From Acidobacteriota bacterium (lineage in GTDB: Bacteria; Acidobacteriota; Blastocatellia; Pyrinomonadales; Pyrinomonadaceae), in NCBI GenBank assembly GCA_020199835.1, contig JAIVJV010000011.1:1-64000 (forward strand): DNA of 64,000 nucleotides, in the 5' to 3' direction. The stretch's first letter is position 1, and every line of letters begins with the position of its first letter. The translations under genes and the position numbers were made by a program. The notes beneath the pieces were generated by a model. That model worked only from the letters and a program-made list of their open reading frames with translations. It searched no databases and had not been told where the DNA came from. Below are positions 17,948-26,991 of the stretch, piece after piece.

Positions 17948-18889
17948 CTAGCTTTTAATTAACTCCTCAACCGCAGAATAAGGGTCTCGACGCCGGGTTG
18001 CAACTTCATCCGCGAGCCGTTCAAGCATAGCAACCGAGGCATCTGATGCCAAAACTCGCGCCAGGAGTCGCTCGCGCAACAATTCAACAATCCGCCAGCG
18101 GGCGATCGCACGGCGTCGTTCGCTACTGGCCGGCGCGCTCAACTGCGTTTGCCGAAATTTGTCGATCGCGTCTGCGAGGGCTGTGAGGCCCTGATTTTCC
18201 GTGGCCACAGTCTTCACAATCGGCGGGTCCCACGCGTCACTCCGCGAGGTCAGCGACAACAGCGCTTCCAACTCCTTCTCGGTGGCGTAAACACCATCGC
18301 GATCGGCTTTGTTAATCACGAAAATGTCCCCGATTTCCATGATTCCGGCTTTAATCGCCTGGATGTCGTCGCCCATTCCGGGCACCAGCACCACGACCGA
18401 GACGTCCGCCGCCTTGACGATCTCGACCTCGTCCTGTCCAACACCGACTGTTTCGACGATCACTTTCGCGTAGCCAGCGGCGTCGAGGATCGCCACTGCG
18501 TCCACAGTCGCGCGTGCGAGTCCACCGAGATTGCCGCGGGTGGCCATCGAACGAATGAAGACGCCTTCGTCCAATCCCAACGTCTGCATGCGGATCCTAT
18601 CGCCGAGAATCGCGCCGCCGGAAAACGGGCTGGAAGGATCGACGGCGACGATGCCGACGCGTTCGCCGCGCTCGCGATAAAGCAGCGCCAGCTTATCAAC
18701 CAGCGACGACTTGCCCGCGCCCGGCGCGCCCGTGATGCCGATTATTAAAGCGCCGCGCGAGAGGCCGTAGATCTCCTTCATCAACGCCGCGGCGTCGCTC
18801 GCGCCGTCTTCGATCTTCGAAATCGCACGCGCGACTGCTGCCGGTTCACCACTACTGACGCGCTGGGTAAGGCTGTTAGTTGCCATCAC
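17948..18889 (-). CDS. meaB: Methylmalonyl-CoA mutase-associated GTPase MeaB
   Basis: This 313-residue G3E GTPase loads and protects the B12-dependent methylmalonyl-CoA mutase. Seen motifs are the P-loop GAPGAGKSSLVDKL, the switch region with DPSSPFSGGAILGDRIRM, ETVGVGQDEVEIV and the NKAD specificity motif. Length is normal. It is the middle gene of the acyl-CoA dehydrogenase-meaB-mce block, spaced 3-5 nt from each neighbour, so production is presumably coordinated. Confidence 0.96.
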   Translation of the reverse strand: MMATNSLTQRVSSGEPAAVARAISKIEDGASDAAALMKEIYGLSRGALIIGITGAPGAGKSSLVDKLALLYRERGERVGIVAVDPSSPFSGGAILGDRIRMQTLGLDEGVFIRSMATRGNLGGLARATVDAVAILDAAGYAKVIVETVGVGQDEVEIVKAADVSVVVLVPGMGDDIQAIKAGIMEIGDIFVINKADRDGVYATEKELEALLSLTSRSDAWDPPIVKTVATENQGLTALADAIDKFRQTQLSAPASSERRRAIARWRIVELLRERLLARVLASDASVAMLERLADEVATRRRDPYSAVEELIKS

Positions 18890-18894
18890 CTGAA

Positions 18895-20040
18895 TCAGAC
18901 TTGCCGCAACACCTCGCGAGCGATGATGATCCTTTGAATCTCCGACGTGCCTTCACCGATGGTGCAAAGTTTCGAGTCGCGCCAGTATTTCTCGGGCGGA
19001 TAGTCTTTCGTATAACCGTAACCGCCGTGGATCTGAATCGCCTCTTCACAAACTTTGACGCTGATCTCCGAGGCATACAATTTCGCCATCGAGGATTCTT
19101 TCGTTGTCTTCTTTCCCTCGTCCTTGAGCCACGCGGCTCGGTACATCAGCAAGCGCGCAGCGTCGATCTGCGTAGCCATGTCGGCGAGTTTGAATTGAAT
19201 CGCCTGAAACTCCGAAATCGGTTTGCCAAACTGCTGCCGCTCCTGCGAGTAGCGCACTGCGGATTCGAACGCACCCTGCGCGATGCCGACCGCGAGCGCG
19301 GCGATCGAGATGCGTCCGCCATCGAGTACTTCCATCGCGTTGACGAATCCATGTCCTTCTTCGCCGAGCAGTTGATTGTCAGGCACAAAGCAGTCTTCAA
19401 AAACGACGCTTGCTGTTTCCGACGCGCGCAAGCCGAGTTTGTTCTCTTTCTTCGACGGCGAAAAACCCTTCATGCCTTTTTCGAAAATGAACGCCGAGAT
19501 GCCTTTGCTGCGTTTTGCTTTGTCGGTCACAGCCATCGCTACGCACGTGTCACCGTGAATCGCGTGCGTGATAAAGTTCTTTGAGCCGTTGACGATCCAT
19601 CCACCGTCCGAATGCACTGCGTTTGATTTCGTCCCTGACGCGTCGGAACCGGCGCTCGGTTCCGTCAGGCCCCACGCGCCCAGGTGTTCACCGCTCGCGA
19701 GTGGCACGAGGTACTTTTTGCGTTGCTCTTCAGTGCCGTATTTATAAATGTGATTCGAGCACAGCGAATTGTGCGCAGCGACTGAAATTCCGACCGATCC
19801 ATCCACACGCGAAAGTTCTTCGATGATGGTCGCGTATTCGACGTAACCCATTCCCGCGCCGCCGTACTCCTCGGGAAAGATCACGCCGAGCAATCCGAGT
19901 TCGGCCAGTTTCGGCATCAACTCGATCGGAAAGTGCTGCTCCTCGTCCCACTCCAACACGTGAGGCGCGATCTCCGACGCCGCGAACTCGCGGACACTGA
20001 ACTTCACCTGTCGTTGTTCTTCGGTTAATTCAAAATGCAT
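18895..20040 (-). CDS. Acyl-CoA dehydrogenase
   Basis: This 381-residue flavoenzyme matches the acyl-CoA dehydrogenase family end to end. Blocks seen are [18 protein letters not shown] (FAD/substrate), [29 protein letters not shown] and the C-terminal [19 protein letters not shown] plus [18 protein letters not shown], which carries the catalytic Glu of the short-chain group. Location beside meaB and mce suggests a short or branched-chain acyl-CoA substrate feeding propionyl/methylmalonyl-CoA metabolism; butyryl- or isobutyryl-CoA are possible. Confidence 0.92.
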   Translation of the reverse strand: MHFELTEEQRQVKFSVREFAASEIAPHVLEWDEEQHFPIELMPKLAELGLLGVIFPEEYGGAGMGYVEYATIIEELSRVDGSVGISVAAHNSLCSNHIYKYGTEEQRKKYLVPLASGEHLGAWGLTEPSAGSDASGTKSNAVHSDGGWIVNGSKNFITHAIHGDTCVAMAVTDKAKRSKGISAFIFEKGMKGFSPSKKENKLGLRASETASVVFEDCFVPDNQLLGEEGHGFVNAMEVLDGGRISIAALAVGIAQGAFESAVRYSQERQQFGKPISEFQAIQFKLADMATQIDAARLLMYRAAWLKDEGKKTTKESSMAKLYASEISVKVCEEAIQIHGGYGYTKDYPPEKYWRDSKLCTIGEGTSEIQRIIIAREVLRQV

Positions 20041-20045
20041 ATCGT

Positions 20046-20792
20046 TTAGGTCCGTTTTCCCCTGTTCTGCGACTTCATCAACCGCGCCGCTTCCGCGGGC
20101 GACAGCAGACGATAATGGGCCGGCTTCAAGCCCTCGTCCGTCAAAAACCCGATCCGCACCCTCCGCAACTTCAACACAGAATGACCTATCAACTCAAACA
20201 TGCGCCGGATCTGTTGGTTGCGGCCCTGGTGCAGCGACACCTCGTACCACGCGTTTGTCTTCGTCTCGCTCAGCTTCGTGATTTGCGCGGGCGCGGTGCG
20301 CGTGCCGTCTTCCAGCACCACTCCTCTTTTCAATCTTTGGATCGCGCCGTCAGGCGGCACGCCTTTGACTTTAACTTCGTAGACCTTCTCGACGCGATTG
20401 CGCGCGGCGGTTACGTAGTTGGTGAAATCACCGTCGTTAGTGAGCAGCAGCAGACCTTCGGTGTTGAAGTCGAGCCGGCCGACCGGATGCAGGCGTCCGA
20501 GGTTTGGCGGCAAGAGTTCCGTAACCAGCGGGCGTCCTTCCGGATCCGAAACACTCGAGAGATAACCGCGTGGCTTGTTAAGTAGAACGTAAACCTTGTC
20601 GCGTGCTTTGAGTTGAGGGTTGATGAGCTTGCCGTTTACTTTGATGTGATCGCGTTCGGGGTCAGCTTTCGTGCCAAGCTCTTTGACGACTTGTCCGTTC
20701 ACCGTCACCCGGCCGGCGACGATCAGTTCTTCGGCGTGCCTGCGCGAGGCGATGCCTGCCGTAGCAATGAGTTTTTGCAGTCGTTGTTCCAC
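20046..20792 (-). CDS. rluB: 23S rRNA pseudouridine synthase (RluB/RsuA family)
   Basis: This 248-residue protein has an N-terminal S4 RNA-binding domain ([24 protein letters not shown]) and the RsuA/RluB catalytic motif [17 protein letters not shown] with the nucleophilic Asp. The [19 protein letters not shown] block is also typical. RluB modifies U2605 of 23S rRNA. Its position immediately after scpA-scpB is the conserved order in many bacteria, supporting RluB over RsuA. Confidence 0.93.
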   Translation of the reverse strand: MEQRLQKLIATAGIASRRHAEELIVAGRVTVNGQVVKELGTKADPERDHIKVNGKLINPQLKARDKVYVLLNKPRGYLSSVSDPEGRPLVTELLPPNLGRLHPVGRLDFNTEGLLLLTNDGDFTNYVTAARNRVEKVYEVKVKGVPPDGAIQRLKRGVVLEDGTRTAPAQITKLSETKTNAWYEVSLHQGRNQQIRRMFELIGHSVLKLRRVRIGFLTDEGLKPAHYRLLSPAEAARLMKSQNRGKRT

Positions 20793-20798
20793 AAGTCA

Positions 20799-21590
20799 TT
20801 AAGCTCCGCCGCTAAGATCGTGAAAGTCTTCGACGCTTGGCAACTCCGTTAGATCCTTCAGGCCGAATTGCAGCAGAAATTCCTTCGATGTTCCGTACAT
20901 CATTGGACGCCCCACCGTCTCTTTTCGTCCCTTGGCGACGATCAATTTTTTATCGAGCAGGGTTTTGATTGCCGAGGGTGACTGGACGCCGCGGATTTCG
21001 AGGATCTCGGGAACGGTGATCGGTTGCCGGTAAGCGATAACGGCCAGTGTTTCGAGCGACGCGATCGATAGTTTCGCGCTCGGTCTTGTTTTTAGAAACG
21101 CGCGCACGTGCTCGTGAAACTCGGGACGCGTGGCGAACTGCCAGCCGCCGGCGACTTCGCGCAGTTGTAACCCGCTCTGGCGCGCGTTGAACTCCTCGGC
21201 TAGTCTCGAGAGTGACTCTTCGACAACCGCTTTGTCCAGCTTCAACACGTCAGCGAGAATTTTCGCACTGAGCGGCTCTTCGGAGACAAAGATCAAAGCC
21301 TCGATGATCGCGGATCTTTCCGTGTCGCTCTGCGGTGACGCTATAGGTCCATCATCGGGAACCTCTGCGTCCATGGCAGCCGCCGACTCCTCTTCAGCTA
21401 GCAGCGCTTCCAGTTCGCGGCTCGCTTCTTCGTTCAGAGCCGCTTCATCGACCGGCTGCTCTGAACCGGCTGAGCTCTCAACGTTCGTCGCCGCTTCATC
21501 CACCGATCCACCTGGCGCATCGACGGTCTCTGCATCCATCGCATCCGCGGTGTCTGCGATAGTCTCCTGAGTTGTGTGATTGTTTTCCAT
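20799..21590 (-). CDS. scpB: Segregation and condensation protein B
   Basis: ScpB is the winged-helix kite subunit of the SMC-ScpAB condensin. The core (about residues 85-250) shows IIEALIFVSEEPLSAKILADVL, LREVAGGWQFATRPEF and AYRQPITVPEILEIRGVQS. An acidic, Glu/Ala-rich extension of about 80 residues precedes the core and is not part of the family domain. scpA lies 3 nt upstream, rluB 6 nt downstream. Confidence 0.95.
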   Translation of the reverse strand: MENNHTTQETIADTADAMDAETVDAPGGSVDEAATNVESSAGSEQPVDEAALNEEASRELEALLAEEESAAAMDAEVPDDGPIASPQSDTERSAIIEALIFVSEEPLSAKILADVLKLDKAVVEESLSRLAEEFNARQSGLQLREVAGGWQFATRPEFHEHVRAFLKTRPSAKLSIASLETLAVIAYRQPITVPEILEIRGVQSPSAIKTLLDKKLIVAKGRKETVGRPMMYGTSKEFLLQFGLKDLTELPSVEDFHDLSGGA

Positions 21591-21593
21591 CAG

Positions 21594-22442
21594 TTAGGCT
21601 GCCGCGCGGGCTACGATATCGCCGAAGGTTTCGCTTTGGAACAACCTCACCTCCGTGGTCCTGACTAACTCCAGCACCGACAAAAACGCCAGCACAAGCT
21701 CGCGGCGCGATCTGGCGCGTTCAAAAAAAACGCGCAGGTTCAGTTCGCCCGCTGACATGACCATGTTGCGTAAACGTTCCAGCATCTCCGCCATCGTGAT
21801 CTCTTCCCGCTCGATCTCCAGCAACTTCTCTTCTTTGTGCCGCGTGAGAATGTCCTGGAAAACTTTGAGCAGATCGAAAACGCCGACTGCGACTTCGGGA
21901 TTGTTCTTGTCAGTTTCCAACTCGGCGCGCTTGAACACGGCCCGCTCGACGGTCGCGCGCGTCCACAACATCTCCGCCGCGGCTTTGTACTTCTGATATT
22001 CGAGCAGTTGGTTCACAAGGTCGCTGCGCGGATCTTCTTCCTCCTCCGCCGCCGCTTGCGGATCGCGCGGCAGCAGCATCTTCGTCTTCAACTCGATCAA
22101 CGTCGCGGCCATCACGAGAAAATCTCCCGCGACCGCGATGTCGAGTTCCTGCATCACGCGCAGGTAACGAAGATATTCATCGGTGATTCGCGCGATCGGA
22201 ATGTCGTAGATGCTGACGTGCTCCTGACGAATCAGGTGCAGGAGCAAATCGAGTGGACCTTCAAACTCGCCAAGCAGGATCTTTAAATCGTCCGTAACGT
22301 CGTCAGAAACGATATGCGGCACCGCACCTGCGACGTTCAGCGGGGCAGCGGCGGATACTTCCGGCCTCGCTGCGCCCTCGACGTTCAGCGTCGTCGCGTC
22401 ATCGCGTGCTTCAACTACGGCTTCAGGCGTGTTTTCGTCCAT
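21594..22442 (-). CDS. scpA: Segregation and condensation protein A
   Basis: This 282-residue kleisin subunit bridges SMC heads and binds ScpB. The family start LGEFEGPLDLLLHLIRQEHVSIYDIPIARITDEYL lies at about residues 57-90, followed by VAGDFLVMAATLIELKTKMLLP. The C-terminal winged helix contains VLAFLSVLELVRTTEVRLFQ. A nonconserved 55-residue N-terminal extension mirrors that in ScpB. Tight spacing with scpB ensures co-production. Confidence 0.95.
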   Translation of the reverse strand: MDENTPEAVVEARDDATTLNVEGAARPEVSAAAPLNVAGAVPHIVSDDVTDDLKILLGEFEGPLDLLLHLIRQEHVSIYDIPIARITDEYLRYLRVMQELDIAVAGDFLVMAATLIELKTKMLLPRDPQAAAEEEEDPRSDLVNQLLEYQKYKAAAEMLWTRATVERAVFKRAELETDKNNPEVAVGVFDLLKVFQDILTRHKEEKLLEIEREEITMAEMLERLRNMVMSAGELNLRVFFERARSRRELVLAFLSVLELVRTTEVRLFQSETFGDIVARAAA

Positions 22443-22447
22443 TCGTA

Positions 22448-23443
22448 TTAACGCTTGAGAGATCCTGTCAGTCCGGTGCGTTCGAAAACCTGTTGCAATG
22501 TCGCGCGCGCGATCCGGCTAGCCTTCTCGCGGCCGCGTTCCAGAATTTGATCGAGCTCGTCATCACTAATCTCTCGCACCCGTTGTTGAAAGGGTTTCAG
22601 GAACTCAATCGTCGCTTCGGCTAGATCCCCCTTCAACTGCGCGTACCCTTTACCAGCGAAATGGTCCTCGACCTCCGCCGCACTCTTACCCGTAATCAAA
22701 TGGTAAACCTCGAGCAGGTTGTTGATCGCCGGACGCGACTCATCAAACCGAATCTCAGTACCCGAATCAGTCACCGCGCGTTTGAACTTCCGTACCACCG
22801 TGTCAGAATCATCCATCAGCATGATGCGGCTGTTCGCGTCGTCGTCAGACTTCGACATCTTCTTCAACGGATTCGACAGCGACATGATCTTCGCGCCGAC
22901 TTTCGGAATGTAAGCGTCGGGCACGCGAAACGTCTCGCCATAATCGCGGTTGAAACGGATCGCGAGGTCGCGAGTCAGCTCCAGATGTTGTTTCTGATCG
23001 TGACCGACGGGCACCAGATCAGTCTGGTAAAGCAGAATGTCCGCCGCCATCAAAACCGGGTAATCGAGCAGTCCGGCAGTGACGTTTTCCTGTTGTTGCT
23101 TCTTGGCCTTGTCTTTGTACTGCGTCATGCGCTCGAGCTCGGAGATGCGAACGACGCAGTTCAAAACCCACGTTAACTCCGCATGCTCCGGCACGTCTGA
23201 CTGAATGAACACAGTCGAGACTTGCGGATCGATTCCGACCGCGAGATAGATCCGCGTCAGGTTTCTCGTGCTTTCAGTTAACAGCTTTGGATCGTGAGTA
23301 ACAGTGATCGCATGCAGGTTAACTATGCAGAAGAAACTCTCGTACTCGTGCTGCAATGCCACCCAGTTCTTGAGCGCGCCGAGATAGTTTCCGAGGTGAA
23401 CGTTGCCGGTGGGTTGCGCGCCGCTGAAGATTCGTTTAGTCAT
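22448..23443 (-). CDS. trpS: Tryptophanyl-tRNA synthetase
   Basis: This 331-residue class Ic synthetase has the HIGH-like motif PTGNVHLGNYLGAL at about residues 11-24 and KMSKS at about 194-198, with GHDQKQHLELTRDLA for tryptophanyl-AMP formation. Length is normal for bacterial TrpRS. It is placed between an M50 protease gene (7 nt upstream) and scpA (5 nt downstream), an order seen in several phyla. No T-box-like leader was noticed. Confidence 0.96.
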   Translation of the reverse strand: MTKRIFSGAQPTGNVHLGNYLGALKNWVALQHEYESFFCIVNLHAITVTHDPKLLTESTRNLTRIYLAVGIDPQVSTVFIQSDVPEHAELTWVLNCVVRISELERMTQYKDKAKKQQQENVTAGLLDYPVLMAADILLYQTDLVPVGHDQKQHLELTRDLAIRFNRDYGETFRVPDAYIPKVGAKIMSLSNPLKKMSKSDDDANSRIMLMDDSDTVVRKFKRAVTDSGTEIRFDESRPAINNLLEVYHLITGKSAAEVEDHFAGKGYAQLKGDLAEATIEFLKPFQQRVREISDDELDQILERGREKASRIARATLQQVFERTGLTGSLKR

Positions 23444-23450
23444 GCGTCGA

Positions 23451-24110
23451 TTACAAGAGAGAAACGACGAGCCTTACGATCGGCCCGATAATCGCGCCGA
23501 AGAAACCCATGTACATCAGCACCATCAGAATGATGTAGCCGTATTGCTCGAGTGTCGCCAGAATCGGCTGCATGCTTTCCGGCAAAAACGTTTCCAGAAC
23601 TTTGCTGCCGTCGAGCGGTGGAAACGGAAGCAGATTGAACACCGCCAATGAGATGTTCATGATCAGCAGATACTCGAGAAACAGTCCCACCGGCTCCTGC
23701 AAACTGTCGGACATGGTCCAATAGATGCCCGTCCGGAACAGGACTTTGAGAATGATGAACGCGATGGTCGCGATTAAGATGTTTGCCAAAATCCCCGCGA
23801 TCGAGACCATCACGTTGGCGAGATCTTTGTTCCGCCAACGAAGCGGATTGACCGGTGTCGGCTTGCCCCAACCGATCAGAAAGAAACTGCCGCCCATCGC
23901 CGAAACGATAAAACCGACGATCGGAATGAGCAGCGTGCCGATCGGGTCCGTATGTGCAACGGGGTTCAGCGTGACGCGTCCCAATAGCCGGGCCGTATCG
24001 TCGCCGAACTTCCAGGACATCCAGGCGTGTGCCGCTTCGTGTGCTGAAATCGCAAGCAGCAGCACGACCATGTAAATGATAAGTCGGGGAATCAGTTCTT
24101 CTGGATTCAA
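23451..24110 (-). CDS. Site-2 protease family (M50) membrane metalloprotease
   Basis: This 219-residue integral membrane protein has the intramembrane zinc motif HEAAHAW at about residues 23-29 and the distal NLLPFPPLDGSKV motif providing the Asp ligand. There are about five to six hydrophobic segments and no PDZ domain, so it belongs to the small rhomboid-sized S2P group rather than RseP. It precedes trpS. Substrate unknown; many such proteins release membrane-tethered regulators. Confidence 0.9.
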   Translation of the reverse strand: MNPEELIPRLIIYMVVLLLAISAHEAAHAWMSWKFGDDTARLLGRVTLNPVAHTDPIGTLLIPIVGFIVSAMGGSFFLIGWGKPTPVNPLRWRNKDLANVMVSIAGILANILIATIAFIILKVLFRTGIYWTMSDSLQEPVGLFLEYLLIMNISLAVFNLLPFPPLDGSKVLETFLPESMQPILATLEQYGYIILMVLMYMGFFGAIIGPIVRLVVSLL

Positions 24111-24171
24111 GCGTGCGCTCGCATTCTCAAACTCGCAGGTTTAATAATTTGTTCAACTTAGCACTCTCTAC

Positions 24172-25200
24172 TTAACCCGTCAAAAGCGTGCCCTTGATCT
24201 GCATCGGCAGGCTATACACCGAGTCGATCGAAACGACCGCCATTTCCCCTGCCGAGCTAAACGCCAATCCGATCAGGTTCACACCGGCAACTACGACTTT
24301 CGCATCGAGCCCGTTCGGTGAAATCCGCACGATGCCGCGCCGCCCGCGCAACGATGCCGCCACGTACAAATTTCCGTCGGTGTCGAAAGCAAGCCCTTGC
24401 GGCCGTCCGAGGCCCTTAAAGAACACATCGATCTGTCCGTCAGGATCGATCCGCCAGATGCAGTCGGAGCTCGTGACGGTTGGACCAGTCACATAAAGCG
24501 CCTCATCAGGACCAAACGCGAGATGAAACGCCGACACGGATGGCTCGATTTGCGCCCACGCACGTTCCTCACCAATGCCGTTCACTTTGTAAATCGCGCC
24601 AGTGCGATCGCCAACGTACATCACCCCCTTACGATCGAACGCAATGCCGCTGGCGACACCAAGATTTCGTGCGAACGCGACTGCTTCCTTGAACGGAGTG
24701 ATCTTGTAGACCACGCCTTCGAGCCGGCTGGTGACGAACATCTCGCCTTCCGCATTGAAGGCAATGCCAGTGGGATTCGGAATGTCGCCGGAGTACTCGG
24801 TGACTTCGCCGCTGGTGTCTATGCGAAAAAGCGTGACCGGCAGTTCCTCACCGCGCGATCCCGAGCGCGTGACAAAGAGCGCGCCGTCATCGGGATCAAA
24901 CGCCGGGTTCGCCACCGGATGCAGATCGCCGGCGAGTTTACGTGCGAGGGTCAGTCTAACCGGTTCGCTAACTGCGTCGCCGCTTTGTAACCTGACGTCA
25001 AGCTGGCCGCCTTTCGTTTCGGGAACAAGTGCAAGCACGCGCCGTGGTCCAAGCGCGACGATTTGCGCAGGCATATCACCGACCAGCACCTCGCATTCTT
25101 TCGGATCTCGGGCATCGAAGCCGGTGCAATCGATGATCACCTCGCCTCCGGCAATCGCGTAGACCGGATCTAACCCCGTGATTTTCGCAGGAGTGGCCAT
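24172..25200 (-). CDS. IPT/TIG plus NHL/SMP-30-like beta-propeller protein
   Basis: This 342-residue protein starts with an IPT/TIG-like beta-sandwich (ITGLDPVYAIAGGEVIIDCTGF). A six-bladed propeller follows, with repeated strands such as IPNPTGIAFNAEGEMFVTSR, VASGIAFDRKGVMYVGDR and RPQGLAFDTDGNLYVAAS, typical of NHL or SMP-30/gluconolactonase folds. There is no clear signal peptide. Enzymatic activity cannot be assigned. It is divergent from hflX across a 90-bp gap and may head the long minus-strand operon. Confidence 0.75.
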   Translation of the reverse strand: MATPAKITGLDPVYAIAGGEVIIDCTGFDARDPKECEVLVGDMPAQIVALGPRRVLALVPETKGGQLDVRLQSGDAVSEPVRLTLARKLAGDLHPVANPAFDPDDGALFVTRSGSRGEELPVTLFRIDTSGEVTEYSGDIPNPTGIAFNAEGEMFVTSRLEGVVYKITPFKEAVAFARNLGVASGIAFDRKGVMYVGDRTGAIYKVNGIGEERAWAQIEPSVSAFHLAFGPDEALYVTGPTVTSSDCIWRIDPDGQIDVFFKGLGRPQGLAFDTDGNLYVAASLRGRRGIVRISPNGLDAKVVVAGVNLIGLAFSSAGEMAVVSIDSVYSLPMQIKGTLLTG

Positions 25201-25233
25201 AAAAGCCGTTCATCATACGATGCCACTAGATCG

Positions 25234-25260
25234 TTGTCTAATTGCTGCCTATGGTATAAT
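25234..25260 (+). promoter_or_regulatory. hflX promoter with perfect, extended -10
   Basis: A perfect TATAAT lies at 25255-25260 preceded by TGG (extended -10 TGn). TTGTCT at 25234-25239 is the best -35, with a 15-bp spacer. Transcription from about 25267 gives a leader of only about 24 nt before the proposed ATC start at 25291, with AAGGA at 25277-25281. Confidence 0.7.
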
Positions 25261-25290
25261 TCGCGCCCGGAATAGGAAGGAACTAGAGCC

Positions 25291-26991
25291 ATCACTAGCG
25301 TTCTCGGCAACACGCTTGGGTTAAAACCGAATCAGATCCGGCGCATCGAAAAGCTGTACAGTAGGCGCATACCTCCTCGCCAGATAGTCACTCCCGAATT
25401 TGCCCGCCAGGTGAGCGAGTTGTCTCACGAAACACGCAGACAAATCGGCGCGCTGATCGATCGCAAAGGTCACGTGCAATACGTGATGGTCGGGGACAAT
25501 CGCGGTATCGAGTTGCCTGACTTCAAACGCGTCCGCGTCGCTTCCGGACGGTTTCGCGGATTGCGCTGCGTTCACACGCACCTGCGCGGCGAACCACTTA
25601 CGCAAGACGACCTGACTGACCTCGCGCTGCTGCGACTCGATCTGATGGCGGCTATCGACGTCGAAGCCGAAACCGGTCTGCCCGGACTCGTGCGCGCGGC
25701 ACACCTGCTTCCGCTTCATGCCGGTGACCTCGAAAGCACGAGCACGCCGGATCTTTATTCGTTCCTCGATCCGCGCGTCCCTTCGCAACTGGATCTCGAC
25801 TTCCTTGCGCTCATCGATTCACTCGAAGAAGAGATGGCGCGCAACCGCCGCACCGCATGGCGTGCGGAAGTGCGCGATCGAACGATCCTCGTCGGCGTGG
25901 CCACTGGATCGCTCGCCGATGCTGAAGAGTCGATGGCCGAACTCGCGGAGCTCGCTACGTCAGCCGGAGTGATGGTCCAGGATCGAATCATTCAACGCCG
26001 CGGCGCGATCGACCCGCGCACAGTGCTTGGCCGCGGCAAACTCGACGAACTGATTATTCGGGCGCTACAACTAGGCGCCGACATGCTCGTCTTCGATCGC
26101 GAACTCTCGCCCGCACAAGTCAGAGCGTTATCTGAAGCCACCGATCTGAAAGTGATCGATCGTGCCCAACTGATACTTGACATCTTCGCGCAACGCGCCC
26201 AATCGAAAGAGGGCAAAATCCAGGTCGAACTCGCGCAGTTGAAATACCTGCTGCCACGTTTGATCGCGGGTCAGGATTCTGCGTTTTCACGACTTGCAGG
26301 CGGTATCGGCGGCCGTGGTCCTGGTGAAACAAAACTCGAAACTGATCGCCGCCGCGTTCGCGATCGCATCAATCGTCTCGAGAAAGAGATCGAGTCGCAA
26401 CGACAACGACGCCAGGAACGCCGCAAAGGCCGTACGCGTCAGCGGTTGCCGGTGATCTCGATCGTCGGTTACACAAACGCCGGCAAATCGACGCTGTTGA
26501 ATGCGCTGACGAAAAGTGAAGTACACGCCGAGCAACGCATGTTCGCCACGCTCGATCCGACTTCGCGGCGGCTGCGTTTGCCACGCGAACAGGAAGTTAT
26601 CATCAACGACACTGTCGGTTTTATTCGCGCTCTGCCGCCTGACTTGCTTTCCGCTTTTCGCGCGACGTTGGAAGAGATCAGCGACAGCAGTTTGCTCATT
26701 CACGCTGTCGATATTTCCCATCCGCGCTGGGAGCAGCAGGTTCAGTCAGTCAAAAGAATATTGTCAGAGTTGAAGCTCGCGGATATTCCGGCCATTCTTG
26801 CGCTTAATAAGGCTGATCTGCTCGAACCGGAAGCAGTGGAAGCGGCAGTGCGCCAGGCGCGGCAACTACTCGATAACAGCAGCATCGTAGTGATCTCGGC
26901 AGTTAACCCCGACAGCCTCGGCGGGCTACTCGAAGAGGCCGGCGCAGTGCTGGCGCGAAACCTGAGCGCCGCGTTGTCGCGCATCGCATAA
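25291..26991 (+). CDS. hflX: Ribosome-splitting GTPase HflX, apparently initiated at an AUC codon
   Basis: HflX is a stress GTPase that splits stalled 70S ribosomes. Motifs: GYTNAGKSTLLNAL (G1), NDTVGFIRALPPDLLSAFRATLEE (G3/switch II), LNKADLL (G4), and the HflX-specific GGIGGRGPGETKLETDRR. The conserved N-terminal segment reading TSVLGNTLGLKPNQIRRIEK is encoded in frame from 25291, but that codon is ATC; no ATG, GTG or TTG exists between the stop at 25273 and the GTG at 25411. AAGGA is 9 nt upstream. Starting at 25411 would delete 40 family-typical residues. It overlaps the next gene by 1 nt. Confidence 0.9.
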   Translation: MTSVLGNTLGLKPNQIRRIEKLYSRRIPPRQIVTPEFARQVSELSHETRRQIGALIDRKGHVQYVMVGDNRGIELPDFKRVRVASGRFRGLRCVHTHLRGEPLTQDDLTDLALLRLDLMAAIDVEAETGLPGLVRAAHLLPLHAGDLESTSTPDLYSFLDPRVPSQLDLDFLALIDSLEEEMARNRRTAWRAEVRDRTILVGVATGSLADAEESMAELAELATSAGVMVQDRIIQRRGAIDPRTVLGRGKLDELIIRALQLGADMLVFDRELSPAQVRALSEATDLKVIDRAQLILDIFAQRAQSKEGKIQVELAQLKYLLPRLIAGQDSAFSRLAGGIGGRGPGETKLETDRRRVRDRINRLEKEIESQRQRRQERRKGRTRQRLPVISIVGYTNAGKSTLLNALTKSEVHAEQRMFATLDPTSRRLRLPREQEVIINDTVGFIRALPPDLLSAFRATLEEISDSSLLIHAVDISHPRWEQQVQSVKRILSELKLADIPAILALNKADLLEPEAVEAAVRQARQLLDNSSIVVISAVNPDSLGGLLEEAGAVLARNLSAALSRIA

